A DNA stretch of 64,000 nt from Pseudomonas protegens (GTDB taxonomy: Bacteria > Pseudomonadota > Gammaproteobacteria > Pseudomonadales > Pseudomonadaceae), in assembly GCF_013407925.2 (NCBI RefSeq), contig NZ_CP060201.1, positions 62,001 through 126,000 of the forward strand, given 5' to 3'. Below the pieces are notes generated by a model. The model was not told the DNA's origin, did no database searches, and saw only the letters and a list, made by a program, of their open reading frames with translations. Below are positions 33,214 through 44,232 of the stretch, piece after piece. Both the position numbers and the translations under genes were made by a program. The first letter of the stretch is position 1. Every line of letters starts with the position of its first letter.

Positions 33214-34689
33214 TCAGAGGCGCAGATCGGCCAGGCGCCAGAGCGAAACGTCGCCGAAAGCACCGCGTCCATTGATGGCAAAAGCCCTGAGCGCCTGGCT
33301 GTCGGGACGAGGATAGATCCGGCTGCTCAAGCTGTAGGCGCCATCATCGACAAACACCTCGATAGAGGAGCGATCCAGGAAAATCCGCAGGGCGACCTGC
33401 GTTTGCCCCCAGGCTATCGGCACGCTGCGCACCCCGCTCACACCGACTCCCGAGTGTTGCCGGTCAAGCACCAGACGGCGCGCCATCGCATCGAAATACA
33501 CCAGGGTCCGCTCCTGCTGATCCTCACTGCAACGCAGGGCCAGGCCGAAGCGCTCGGCGCTGCTGCCAGCCAGGTCCAGGGTCAGCTCGAACTCCAGCAA
33601 CGTGCCTCGCTCATCGATCAGGCAATCGGCGGATTCCACCGCGCCGATCGGCAAGCTCCGCAGCGACTGGCGCAACCCCGTCAATTCGCGAGCCGGCCGC
33701 ATGCGCAGCCGTTCGCCGTCGCGGCTCAACTCCCGAGGCAGCGACAGCGCACCACACCAGTGATGGGCCTGACTCGGCATCGGGCTGTCCCACATGTCCA
33801 TCCAGGCCCACAGCAAGCGTCGCCCGTCCGGCGCCAGCAGGGTCTGCGCGGCATAAAAGTCATGCCCGTGATCCAGCTCGCGCAACTTGCCGCACTCGCT
33901 GAAAAAGCCCCGGTCGTCCAGCAGGCCCATTCGGTAGCTGTTCTGGAACTTGTTCCAGTTGTCATAGCCGCTGGGGGCGAGGCCCTGGGGCGAATAGAGA
34001 AACACATCGCTGCCATCGAGCTCGAACAGGTCCGGACACTCCCACATGTAGCCGTCCGCCTGACGTTGCCCTTGCAGCGCGCAGCTCAGGTACTCCCAGT
34101 GCCGCAGATCGTCGGAACGATAGAGCAGGAGCTGCGGGTCGTCGCCGCGACGGGCGCCGAGGGCCATCCACCACTGCCCTGCTCGCCGCCAGACCTTGGG
34201 ATCGCGAAAATGCATGATGCCCGGCTCCGGCGCCGCCTCGATCACCACCCCGTGCTTGTCAAACGACACGCCATCGGTGCTGCTGGCCAGGCACTGGACC
34301 TGACGGATGTGCCGGTCGTCGCCCGGAGCGCCCAGCCACACATGCCCGGTATAGATCAGGTACAGCCTGTCGTCCGCGACCACCGCAGACCCCGAGAAGC
34401 AGCCGTCGCGGTCATAGGCAGCGCCGGGCGCCAGCGCTATGGGCAGATGTTCCCAGTGCACCAGGTCACGGCTCCTGGCATGCCCCCAGTGCATCGGCCC
34501 CCAGTGCGCCGAATAGGGATGATGCTGGTAGAACACGTGATACTCGCCGCGAAAAAACACCAGGCCGTTGGGGTCGTTCATCCATCCCGCCGGCGGCGCA
34601 AGATGGTAGGCGGGGCGAAAGTCATCGCCCCGCTCAGCCAAGGTCTTTTCAATAGCGCGATGCGCTTGGTCCAACAGTGCAGCGTGCAT
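33214..34689 (-). CDS. cscA: GH32 sucrose hydrolase (CscA/ScrB-like)
   Basis: A 491-residue glycoside hydrolase family 32 enzyme. The nucleophile motif WMNDPNG (Asp39), the RDP motif in HFRDPKVW and the acid/base motif WECPD are all intact. The five-bladed propeller is followed by a beta-sandwich containing LDRSSIEVFVDDG. It splits sucrose or sucrose 6-phosphate into glucose and fructose. With a proton symporter beside it rather than a PTS, free sucrose is the likelier substrate (CscA type). I chose the ATG at 34689 with CAGGAAC upstream. It follows the permease stop by 13 bases, so the two are one operon. No signal peptide is seen; it acts in the cytoplasm. Confidence 0.92.
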   Translation of the reverse strand: MHAALLDQAHRAIEKTLAERGDDFRPAYHLAPPAGWMNDPNGLVFFRGEYHVFYQHHPYSAHWGPMHWGHARSRDLVHWEHLPIALAPGAAYDRDGCFSGSAVVADDRLYLIYTGHVWLGAPGDDRHIRQVQCLASSTDGVSFDKHGVVIEAAPEPGIMHFRDPKVWRRAGQWWMALGARRGDDPQLLLYRSDDLRHWEYLSCALQGQRQADGYMWECPDLFELDGSDVFLYSPQGLAPSGYDNWNKFQNSYRMGLLDDRGFFSECGKLRELDHGHDFYAAQTLLAPDGRRLLWAWMDMWDSPMPSQAHHWCGALSLPRELSRDGERLRMRPARELTGLRQSLRSLPIGAVESADCLIDERGTLLEFELTLDLAGSSAERFGLALRCSEDQQERTLVYFDAMARRLVLDRQHSGVGVSGVRSVPIAWGQTQVALRIFLDRSSIEVFVDDGAYSLSSRIYPRPDSQALRAFAINGRGAFGDVSLWRLADLRL

Positions 34690-34702
34690 GGCTGGTTCCT
34701 GT

Positions 34703-35992
34703 CTAGGGTTCATAACGAGGGGCGGATTGAGCAATGGCGGGGAGCGGCGGCGAATCGCCAGGCGCGACCTCACAGGTGTGGCGTGCCGGGTCCTTGCGCA
34801 ACAAGGTCCATGACAGCAGCAGGCAGGCACCGACCAGCCCGGCCATCAGCACGTACACGCTGGCAAACCCGAGATGGTCGTAGCCGTAGCCCACCAACGG
34901 CGACAGCAGCATGGCGGTCAGTTGCTGGGCGAACTGGAATCCCACCAGATAGATCGAGGCAGACAACCGAGAGTCGAAGTTGAGCGAGATGTATTTGAAT
35001 ACCGAGATCAGCAGGATGGGCACTTCCAACGCGTGCAACATCTTGCAGGCGGCGATGGCCCAGGCCTGGGTCGCCAACCCGGAGCCGAGGATCCGCACGA
35101 ACATGATGCTGCCCGCCAGGATCAGCCCGTATTTGGCGCCTGTGCGACTGACCACCCAGGGGGCAAACAGCATCAGTACCGCCTCGACCAGCACCTGAGA
35201 CGAATTCAGGTAGCCGTAGGCGCGGGTGCCCTGCTCCGGGGTCGGGAAAAACGAGGAGAAGTACACCGGAAACTGTTGCTCGTAGATCATGTAGATCCCG
35301 CACACCCCGGTCAGGTAGAGGCTGAAGGCCCAGAATCGCGGCAGTGTCAGCAACCGCCACAGATCGTGCAGACGCGCGGGACTGGCAACCGCGCCGACCC
35401 CGGCAGTCGACCTGCTCAGCCGGTCCAGATCCAGGCGGGACAGCGTCAGCAGAAACAGGGCACCGGCGGCGCTGCTCATGTAAAACGCGATATTCGGATC
35501 GATATTGAACACCACCCCGACCGCGCCGGTCGCACTGGCCCAGCCCAGGGATCCCCACATCCGGGTGATCCCGAACTCGAAACCGGCATGGCGAGACAGG
35601 CGCTCGGTATAGGACTCGATCACCCCCACACCGGCGAGCATCGCCAGGGCCAGGAACGCCGCACCGAGCAGCGCGCCCAGCACCACGTTCTGCGCCAGCA
35701 GACCGGCATAGACATAGATTGCAAAGGGCGCCGCGGCACACAGCAAGATGCCGATCCACACCAGGAGCTTCTTGGACAGCCCGAGGCGGTCTTGCAGTGC
35801 GCCGTAAAAAGGCTGAACCAGCAACGCCGCAATGGCGTTGGCGGCGAAGATGAAGCCGGTTTCCGTGCCATTCAGGCCAATGACCCGATGCAGCCAGATA
35901 GAGAACAGCGAATAGCTGGATGACCACGAAAAGAAGAAGAAAAACAACAGACCACTGATAAGCCAGTACTCGCGTTTGGCGGCAAGCTGCAT
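34703..35992 (-). CDS. cscB: LacY/CscB-type sucrose:H+ symporter
   Basis: A 429-residue oligosaccharide:H+ symporter of the MFS with twelve membrane segments. The opening LAAKREYWLISGLLFFFFFSWSSSY and the loop QDRLGLSKKLL are typical of LacY/CscB. The segment IYMIYEQQFPVYF is the usual helix VII-VIII region. Together with the neighbouring GH32 enzyme and LacI regulator it forms a non-PTS sucrose uptake operon (permease, hydrolase, repressor on one strand). The ATG at 35992 lies 27 bases from the operator palindrome at 36019-36030. Confidence 0.88.
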   Translation of the reverse strand: MQLAAKREYWLISGLLFFFFFSWSSSYSLFSIWLHRVIGLNGTETGFIFAANAIAALLVQPFYGALQDRLGLSKKLLVWIGILLCAAAPFAIYVYAGLLAQNVVLGALLGAAFLALAMLAGVGVIESYTERLSRHAGFEFGITRMWGSLGWASATGAVGVVFNIDPNIAFYMSSAAGALFLLTLSRLDLDRLSRSTAGVGAVASPARLHDLWRLLTLPRFWAFSLYLTGVCGIYMIYEQQFPVYFSSFFPTPEQGTRAYGYLNSSQVLVEAVLMLFAPWVVSRTGAKYGLILAGSIMFVRILGSGLATQAWAIAACKMLHALEVPILLISVFKYISLNFDSRLSASIYLVGFQFAQQLTAMLLSPLVGYGYDHLGFASVYVLMAGLVGACLLLSWTLLRKDPARHTCEVAPGDSPPLPAIAQSAPRYEP

Positions 35993-36018
35993 GTGACGAC
36001 CCTCTTGTTTTTATTTAG

Positions 36019-36030
36019 GTTAACGTTAAC
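36019..36030. promoter_or_regulatory. LacI-type operator between permease and porin genes
   Basis: GTTAACGTTAAC is a perfect 12-bp palindrome with the central TTAACGTTAA expected of a LacI-family site. It lies 27 bases from the permease start and 145 bases from the porin start on the other strand, placing both divergent arms under one repressor. Confidence 0.7.
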
Positions 36031-36111
36031 ATCGCAACACATTACGCGTCTTCCAACGCTTCGCTGTCAAGTGGAGTGCGCTGCGAAAAGTGCCCGGCGC
36101 GCCCTGCATGA

Positions 36112-37788
<1,677 letters not shown>

Positions 37789-37911
37789 GGACTGCCGCCG
37801 GCCCCTGCCACAGCGCCCAATATTGCGTGGCGAGCAACAATCAATTGCGCGCCCGGGGATTGATAGCCGCCTAACCAAAGGCGCAGGCTAGAGGGCTGGC
37901 TCGCGGCTTAT

Positions 37912-37926
37912 ATCATTCCGAATGAT
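37912..37926. promoter_or_regulatory. Inverted repeat before the efflux operon
   Basis: ATCATT and AATGAT flank CCG about 85 bases before mexE. A TetR, LysR or Fur-like regulator could bind it. No adjacent mexT is present in the window. Confidence 0.35.
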
Positions 37927-38010
37927 AGTTACCTTCGCTTCATTCGATTCGTGAGATACCAGCCTGCCGAGCATCATCCGCCCATCTCAAATTACCTTGG
38001 CGGATGAACC

Positions 38011-39258
38011 ATGGACCAGTCAGTCAAATTCTTGCGTTACCCCTTAGCCGCCCTCGCCGTTCTGGTCATGAGTGCCTGCGGCAAAGCCCCGGAAACCGCC
38101 TCCGCGCCACCCGCCGCCAAAGTCAGCGTGGCCAAGGTGCTGGAGCAACCGGTCAACGAATGGGACGAGTTCACCGGACGCCTGGAAGCCCCGGAAACCG
38201 TGGAGATCCGTCCACGAGTCTCGGGCCAGATCGACCAGGTGGCCTTCACCGAGGGCGCCCTGGTGAAGAAAGGCGACCTGCTGTTCCAGATCGACCCGCG
38301 TCCGTTCCAGGCTGAAGTGCGTCGCCTCGAAGCCCAGCTGCAACAAGCCCGGGCCACCGCCACCCGCAGCGCCAACGAAGCCCAGCGCGGCCAGCGCCTG
38401 CTGACCAGCAACGCGATTTCCGCCGAGCTGGCCGACACCCGCAGCAGCGCCGCCCAGGAAGCCCGGGCCGGGGTCGATGCGATCCAGGCCCAGCTGGACC
38501 TGGCCAAGCTCAACCTGAGCTTCACCCGGGTGGTGGCGCCCATCAGCGGCCGGGTCAGCCGCGCGCAGATCACCGCCGGCAACCTGGTGACCGCCGATGT
38601 CACCCCGCTCACCAGCCTGGTGTCCACCGACAAGGTCTACGCCTACTTCGACGCCGACGAGCGCGTGTACCTCAAGTACACCCAGCTTGCCCGCCAGGGC
38701 CAGCGCGGCCAGACCACCCCGGTGTACCTGGGCCTGTCCAACGAAGAAGGCCACCCACACCTGGGCCAGATGAACTTCGTCGACAACCAAGTCAACCCCA
38801 AGACCGGCACCATCCGGGGCCGCGCGGTGTTCGACAACCGCGACGGCAGCTACACCCCGGGCCTGTATGCGCGCCTGAAACTGGTGGGCAGCGGCACCTA
38901 CTCGGCGATGCTGATCAACGACGAAGCCGTGGGCACCGACCTGGGCAAGAAGTTCGTGCTGGTGATGGACGCCGACAACAAGCCGGCCTACCGCGCCGTG
39001 GAACTGGGGCCGAAGATCGAAGGCCTGCGCATCGTGCGCAGCGGCCTGAGCAAGGACGACACCATCATCGTCAAGGGCTTGCAGCGGGCACGCCCGGGCG
39101 CCCCGGTGACGCCTGAAGTGATCCCCATGGCCAGCCAGGAAACCCTCGCCGCCCTGGCCCAACAACGCCAAGCACTGGAAGCCAGCAACCTGCCGCAGGT
39201 CACCCCTGCCAAGGCGGCTCCGGCTGTGAAACTCGCCGCTGCGACTCCGCGCGGTTAA
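38011..39258 (+). CDS. mexE: RND efflux periplasmic adaptor (MexE-like)
   Basis: A 415-residue membrane-fusion lipoprotein. Signal FLRYPLAALAVLVMSAC has an MSAC lipobox. Barrel-sandwich halves follow (EIRPRVSGQIDQVAFTEGALV and LSFTRVVAPISGRVSR), flanking an alpha-hairpin rich in Gln/Arg/Ala, then beta-barrel and membrane-proximal domains. It bridges inner-membrane pump and outer-membrane channel. The sequence is strongly MexE-like in style, and the next genes are a MexF-like pump and an OprN-like channel. Start at 38011 with GGCGG upstream; the pump gene begins 15 bases after its stop. Confidence 0.93.
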   Translation: MDQSVKFLRYPLAALAVLVMSACGKAPETASAPPAAKVSVAKVLEQPVNEWDEFTGRLEAPETVEIRPRVSGQIDQVAFTEGALVKKGDLLFQIDPRPFQAEVRRLEAQLQQARATATRSANEAQRGQRLLTSNAISAELADTRSSAAQEARAGVDAIQAQLDLAKLNLSFTRVVAPISGRVSRAQITAGNLVTADVTPLTSLVSTDKVYAYFDADERVYLKYTQLARQGQRGQTTPVYLGLSNEEGHPHLGQMNFVDNQVNPKTGTIRGRAVFDNRDGSYTPGLYARLKLVGSGTYSAMLINDEAVGTDLGKKFVLVMDADNKPAYRAVELGPKIEGLRIVRSGLSKDDTIIVKGLQRARPGAPVTPEVIPMASQETLAALAQQRQALEASNLPQVTPAKAAPAVKLAAATPRG

Positions 39259-39273
39259 GGGACGACTCTCAAG

Positions 39274-42200
39274 ATGAATTTTTCCCAGTTCTTCATTTCA
39301 AGGCCGATCTTCGCCGCGGTGCTGTCGCTGCTGATCCTGATCGCCGGCGCCATCTCGCTGTTCCAGCTGCCCATCAGCGAATACCCGGAAGTGGTGCCGC
39401 CCACCGTGGTGGTGCGCGCCAACTTCCCCGGGGCCAACCCGAAAGTCATCGGTGAAACCGTGGCCGCGCCGCTGGAACAGGCGATCACCGGGGTCGAGAA
39501 CATGCTCTACATGTCCTCGCAATCCACCGCCGACGGCAAGATCACCCTGACCATCACCTTCGCCCTGGGCACCGACCTGGACAACGCCCAGGTCCAGGTG
39601 CAGAACCGCGTGACCCGCACCCAGCCCAAGCTGCCGGAAGAAGTGACGCGCATCGGCATCACCGTGGACAAGGCCTCTCCGGACCTGACCATGGTGGTCC
39701 ACCTGACCTCGCCGGACAAACGCTACGACATGCTCTACCTGTCCAACTACGCCCTGCTCAACATCAAGGATGAGCTGGCGCGCCTGGGCGGCGTGGGCGA
39801 TGTGCAGTTGTTCGGCATGGGCGACTACTCGCTGCGGGTGTGGCTGGATCCGAACAAGACCGCCTCGCGCAACCTGACCGCCACCGACGTGGTCACCGCG
39901 ATCCGTGAACAGAACCGCCAGGTCGCCGCCGGTGCCCTGGGCGCGCCGCCTGCGCCCAGCGCCACCAGCTTCCAGCTGTCGGTCAACACCCAGGGCCGCC
40001 TGGTCACCGAAGAAGAGTTCGAGAACATCATCATCCGTTCCGGCGAGGACGGTGAAATCACCCGCCTGAAGGACATCGCCCGCATCGAGCTGGGGTCGAG
40101 CCAGTACGCCCTGCGTTCGCTGCTCAACAACCAGCCGGCGGTGGCGATCCCGATCTTCCAGCGCCCGGGTTCCAACGCCATCGAGATCTCCAACGAAGTG
40201 CGGGCCAAGATGGCCGAGCTCAAGCAGAGCTTCCCGCAGGGCATGGACTTCAGCATCGTCTACGACCCGACCATCTTCGTCCGCGGCTCCATCGAGGCCG
40301 TGGTGCACACCCTGTTCGAAGCGCTGATCCTGGTGGTACTGGTGGTGATCCTGTTCCTGCAGACCTGGCGCGCCTCGATCATCCCGCTGGTGGCCGTACC
40401 GGTGTCGCTGATCGGCACCTTCGCGGTGATGCACCTGTTCGGTTTCTCGCTCAACGCCCTGTCGCTGTTCGGCCTGGTGCTGGCCATCGGCATCGTGGTG
40501 GACGACGCCATCGTGGTGGTGGAGAACGTCGAACGTAACATCGGCCTGGGCCTGAGCCCGGTGGAAGCCACCAAGCGCGCCATGCGTGAAGTGACCGGCC
40601 CGATCATCGCCACCGCCCTGGTGCTGTGCGCGGTGTTCGTACCGGCGGCCTTCATCAGTGGCCTGACCGGGCAGTTCTACAAGCAGTTCGCCCTGACCAT
40701 CGCCATCTCCACCGTGATCTCGGCCTTCAACTCCCTGACCCTGTCGCCGGCCCTGGCCGCGGTACTGCTCAAGGAACACCATGCGCCCAAGGACCGCTTC
40801 TCGAAGATCCTCGACAAGCTGCTGGGGGGCTGGCTGTTCAAACCCTTCAACCGCTTCTTCGATCGCGCCAGCCATGGCTACGTCGGCACCGTGCGCCGGG
40901 TCATCCGCGGCAGCGGCATCGCCCTGTTCCTCTATGCCGGCCTGATGGTGCTGACCTGGTTCGGCTTCGCCCACACCCCGACCGGCTTCGTTCCGGCCCA
41001 GGACAAGCAGTACCTGGTGGCCTTCGCCCAACTGCCGGACGCCGCCAGCCTGGACCGCACCGAAGACGTGATCAAGCGCATGTCCGACATCGCCCTCAAG
41101 CAACCCGGCGTGGAAAGCGCGGTGGCCTTCCCTGGCCTGTCGATCAACGGCTTCACCAACAGCCCGAACAACGGCATCGTCTTCGTCACCTTGAAGCCCT
41201 TCGATGAGCGCAAGGACCCGAGCATGTCCGCCGGTGCCATCGCCGGTGCCCTGAACGGCAAGTACGCGGACATCCAGGACGCCTACATGGCGATCTTCCC
41301 ACCGCCGCCGGTACAGGGCCTGGGCACCATTGGTGGCTTCCGCCTGCAGGTGGAGGACCGCAGCGGCCTGGGCTACGACGAGCTGTATAAGGAAGTGCAG
41401 AACGTCATCACCAAGAGTCGCAGCGTGCCGGAACTGGCCGGGCTGTTCACCAGCTACCAGGTCAACGTGCCCCAGGTCGATGCCGCCATCGACCGGGAAA
41501 AGGCCAAGACCCACGGCGTGGCGATTTCCGACATCTTCGACACCCTGCAGATCTACCTGGGTTCGCTGTATGCCAACGACTTCAACCGCTTTGGCCGCAC
41601 CTATCAGGTCAACGTCCAGGCCGAGCAGCAGTTCCGTCTCGAACCCGAGCAGATCGGCCAGCTGAAAGTGCGCAACAACAAGGGCGAGATGATTCCCCTG
41701 GCGACCTTCATCAAGGTCAGCGACACCGCAGGTCCCGACCGCGTGATGCACTACAACGGCTTCGTCACCGCGGAAATCAACGGCGCGGCCGCCCCGGGCT
41801 ACAGCTCCGGGCAAGCGCAAGCGGCGATCGAGAAACTGCTCAAGGAAGAACTGCCCAACGGCATGACCTACGAATGGACCGAGCTGACCTACCAGCAGAT
41901 CCTGGCCGGTAACACTGCCCTGTTCGTCTTCCCGCTCTGCGTGCTGCTGGCCTTCCTGGTACTGGCTGCGCAATACGAGAGCTGGAGCCTGCCGCTGGCG
42001 GTGATCCTGATCGTGCCGATGACCCTGCTGTCGGCGATTACCGGGGTGATCGTCTCCGGGGGCGACAACAACATCTTCACCCAGATCGGCCTGATCGTAC
42101 TGGTGGGCCTGGCCTGCAAGAACGCGATCCTGATCGTCGAGTTCGCCAAGGACAAGCAAGAGGAAGGCCTCGACCCGCTGGCCGCGGTACTGGAAGCCTG

Positions 42201-42453
42201 CCGCCTGCGTCTGCGGCCGATCCTGATGACCTCCTTCGCCTTCATCATGGGCGTGGTGCCCCTGGTGATCTCCAGCGGCGCCGGTGCGGAAATGCGTCAT
42301 GCCATGGGGGTCGCGGTGTTCTCCGGGATGCTCGGGGTGACCTTCTTCGGCCTGCTGCTGACCCCAGTGTTCTATGTCCTGATCCGCAATTATGTGGAGC
42401 GCGGCGAGGCCCGTAAGGCCGCCCGCGCCCTGCAACTGGAGACGCAACAATGA
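39274..42453 (+). CDS. mexF: RND efflux permease (MexF-like)
   Basis: A 1059-residue inner-membrane resistance-nodulation-division pump, close to MexF length (1062). The opening MNFSQFFISRPIFAAVLSLL is typical. The proton-relay acid pair is in GIVVDDAIVVVENVE, and GAGAEMRHAMGVAVFSGM near the end is the family signature. Twelve membrane helices and two large periplasmic loops are seen. MexEF-OprN exports chloramphenicol, quinolones and quorum-sensing precursors in P. aeruginosa; the same spectrum here is inference. It follows mexE by 15 bases and its stop overlaps oprN (ATGA). Confidence 0.95.
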   Translation: MNFSQFFISRPIFAAVLSLLILIAGAISLFQLPISEYPEVVPPTVVVRANFPGANPKVIGETVAAPLEQAITGVENMLYMSSQSTADGKITLTITFALGTDLDNAQVQVQNRVTRTQPKLPEEVTRIGITVDKASPDLTMVVHLTSPDKRYDMLYLSNYALLNIKDELARLGGVGDVQLFGMGDYSLRVWLDPNKTASRNLTATDVVTAIREQNRQVAAGALGAPPAPSATSFQLSVNTQGRLVTEEEFENIIIRSGEDGEITRLKDIARIELGSSQYALRSLLNNQPAVAIPIFQRPGSNAIEISNEVRAKMAELKQSFPQGMDFSIVYDPTIFVRGSIEAVVHTLFEALILVVLVVILFLQTWRASIIPLVAVPVSLIGTFAVMHLFGFSLNALSLFGLVLAIGIVVDDAIVVVENVERNIGLGLSPVEATKRAMREVTGPIIATALVLCAVFVPAAFISGLTGQFYKQFALTIAISTVISAFNSLTLSPALAAVLLKEHHAPKDRFSKILDKLLGGWLFKPFNRFFDRASHGYVGTVRRVIRGSGIALFLYAGLMVLTWFGFAHTPTGFVPAQDKQYLVAFAQLPDAASLDRTEDVIKRMSDIALKQPGVESAVAFPGLSINGFTNSPNNGIVFVTLKPFDERKDPSMSAGAIAGALNGKYADIQDAYMAIFPPPPVQGLGTIGGFRLQVEDRSGLGYDELYKEVQNVITKSRSVPELAGLFTSYQVNVPQVDAAIDREKAKTHGVAISDIFDTLQIYLGSLYANDFNRFGRTYQVNVQAEQQFRLEPEQIGQLKVRNNKGEMIPLATFIKVSDTAGPDRVMHYNGFVTAEINGAAAPGYSSGQAQAAIEKLLKEELPNGMTYEWTELTYQQILAGNTALFVFPLCVLLAFLVLAAQYESWSLPLAVILIVPMTLLSAITGVIVSGGDNNIFTQIGLIVLVGLACKNAILIVEFAKDKQEEGLDPLAAVLEACRLRLRPILMTSFAFIMGVVPLVISSGAGAEMRHAMGVAVFSGMLGVTFFGLLLTPVFYVLIRNYVERGEARKAARALQLETQQ

Positions 42454-43871
42454 GTGCCAAAGTCTTCCTGCCGAGCCTGCTGGTGCTGGCCCTCAGTGCC
42501 TGCGCCGTCGGCCCGGACTACCAGAGCCCAACCACCGAGGCGGCGCACATCAGCGCCGCCACCGATGGCGCCGCGGGCCAGAAGAACTTCGACCGCGCAC
42601 GCTTCGAAGGCATCTGGTGGCAGCAGTTCGATGACCCGACCCTCAACCAACTGGTGAGCAAATCCTTGCAGGGCAACCGTGAGCTGCGGGTGGCCTTCGC
42701 CCGCCTGCGGGCCGCCCGAGCGATTCGCGATGACGCCAGCAATGACGCCATGCCGACCATCACCAGCCGCGCCAGCAGCGACCTGGCCAAGGGGCAGATC
42801 CCCGGCCAGACCAGCAAGCGGGTCAACAGCGAGCGCTACGACCTGGGCCTGGACATGGCCTGGGAGCTGGACCTGTTCGGGCGCATCCAGCGCAACCTGG
42901 AAGCCACCGACGCCGACCAGCAGGCCGCCGAGGCCGACCTCTACCAACTGCAGGTGACCATGATCGCCGAGCTGGTGGACGCCTACGGCCAGTTGCGCGG
43001 CGCACAGCTGCGGGAAAAGATCGCCCTGGCCAACCTGGACAACCAGCAGGCCTCGCGCAAGATCACCGAAAGCCTGCGCGACGCCGGCGTCGGCGACCAA
43101 CTCGACGTGGTCCGCGCCGATGCTCGCCTGGCTTCGGTGGAAGCCAGCGTGCCGCAACTGCAGGCCGAGCAGACCCGCCAGCGCAACCGCATCGCCACCC
43201 TGCTGGGTGAGCGTCCGGACCAGCTCAGCGTCGACCTGTCGCCGGCGCAGCTGCCGGCGATTGCCAAGGCCCTGCCGATTGGCGACCCGGGCCAGCTGCT
43301 GCAACGCCGGCCGGACATTCTCAGCGCCGAACGCAAGCTGGCCGCCGCCACCGCGCGCATCGGCGTGGCCAAGGCCGACCTGTTCCCACGGGTCAGCCTC
43401 AGCGGCTTCCTCGGTTTCACTGCCGGACGCGGTTCACAGATCGGCTCCTCGGCGGCCAATGCCTGGGCCCTGGGCCCGAGCATCACCTGGGCCGCCTTCG
43501 ACCTGGGCAGCGTGCGCGCCCGCCTGCGCGGCGCCGACGCCAACGCCGACGGCGCCCTGGCCAACTACGAGCAACAGGTGCTGCTGGCCCTGGAAGAATC
43601 GGAGAACGCCTTCAGCGACTACGGCAAGCGCCAGCAACGGCTGATCTCGCTGATTCGCCAGAGCGAGTCCAGCCGCGCCGCGGCGGACCTGGCCGAGATC
43701 CGCTACCGCGAAGGCACCGTGGACTTCCTGGTGCTGCTGGACGCCCAGCGTGAACGCCTGGCCGCCGAAGACGCCCAGGCCCAGGCCGAAGTCGACCTGT
43801 ATCGCGGCATCGTCGCCATCTACAAGGCGCTGGGCGGTGGCTGGCAACCGGAGACGGTGGCCAGCAACTAA
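42450..43871 (+). CDS. oprN: Outer-membrane efflux channel (OprN-like)
   Basis: A 473-residue TolC-family lipoprotein channel. The signal FLPSLLVLALSACAVGPDY has an LSAC lipobox, and DMAWELDLFGRI and LQRRPDILSAERKLAAATARIGVAKADLFP are family landmarks. A repeated second half ends EAVDLY-type helices (AQAEVDLYRGIVAIYKALGGGW). The ATG overlaps the mexF stop by four bases. A Rho-independent terminator closes the operon. Confidence 0.93.
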   Translation: MSAKVFLPSLLVLALSACAVGPDYQSPTTEAAHISAATDGAAGQKNFDRARFEGIWWQQFDDPTLNQLVSKSLQGNRELRVAFARLRAARAIRDDASNDAMPTITSRASSDLAKGQIPGQTSKRVNSERYDLGLDMAWELDLFGRIQRNLEATDADQQAAEADLYQLQVTMIAELVDAYGQLRGAQLREKIALANLDNQQASRKITESLRDAGVGDQLDVVRADARLASVEASVPQLQAEQTRQRNRIATLLGERPDQLSVDLSPAQLPAIAKALPIGDPGQLLQRRPDILSAERKLAAATARIGVAKADLFPRVSLSGFLGFTAGRGSQIGSSAANAWALGPSITWAAFDLGSVRARLRGADANADGALANYEQQVLLALEESENAFSDYGKRQQRLISLIRQSESSRAAADLAEIRYREGTVDFLVLLDAQRERLAAEDAQAQAEVDLYRGIVAIYKALGGGWQPETVASN

Positions 43872-43918
43872 GGATTTGCAACGAGCTCCTTTGGTTGGCC
43901 GCAACCAACCAATGTTTG

Positions 43919-43952
43919 GCCCCGTGGATCATTCGGTCGCGGGGCTTTTTTT
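43919..43952 (+). terminator. Terminator of the mexEF-oprN operon
   Basis: GCCCCG and CGGGGC form a stem, followed by seven T, 48 bases after the oprN stop. Confidence 0.8.
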
Positions 43953-43989
43953 CGCCACGACATCGCCAAGCAAGGTCCTGCGGACCTTC

Positions 43990-44057
43990 GCGCAGCCTCG
44001 CCGCAGGCTCGACAGCGGCTACACAATTCCCTGTAGCCGCTGCCGCAGGCTGCGAAC
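43990..44057. repeat. REPIN: two facing REP elements
   Basis: CGCAGCCTCGCCGCAGGCT...AGCGGCTACA faces TGTAGCCGCTGCCGCAGGCTGCG across an 8-base spacer, the usual inverted pair of Pseudomonas REP sequences. The surrounding 43953-44232 has no gene. A GATCATTCGGTCG motif occurs at about 43927-43939 (in the terminator loop region) and again at about 44147-44159. Confidence 0.65.
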
Positions 44058-44232
44058 GGCCCGAAGGGACGCCAGGACCGCAGGGCCGCTTAAGGCTCCG
44101 CGGGCAATCGTCAGGCAAGGGCCGGCGGCCGATAGAGGCAGTCGATCATTCGGTCGATCGTTGCGATTGGACAGCCTTGCAGCGCGCTCCTACTCTTCAC
44201 TACGCCGCGTAGTCGCCCTGGCCTCAGCCCTC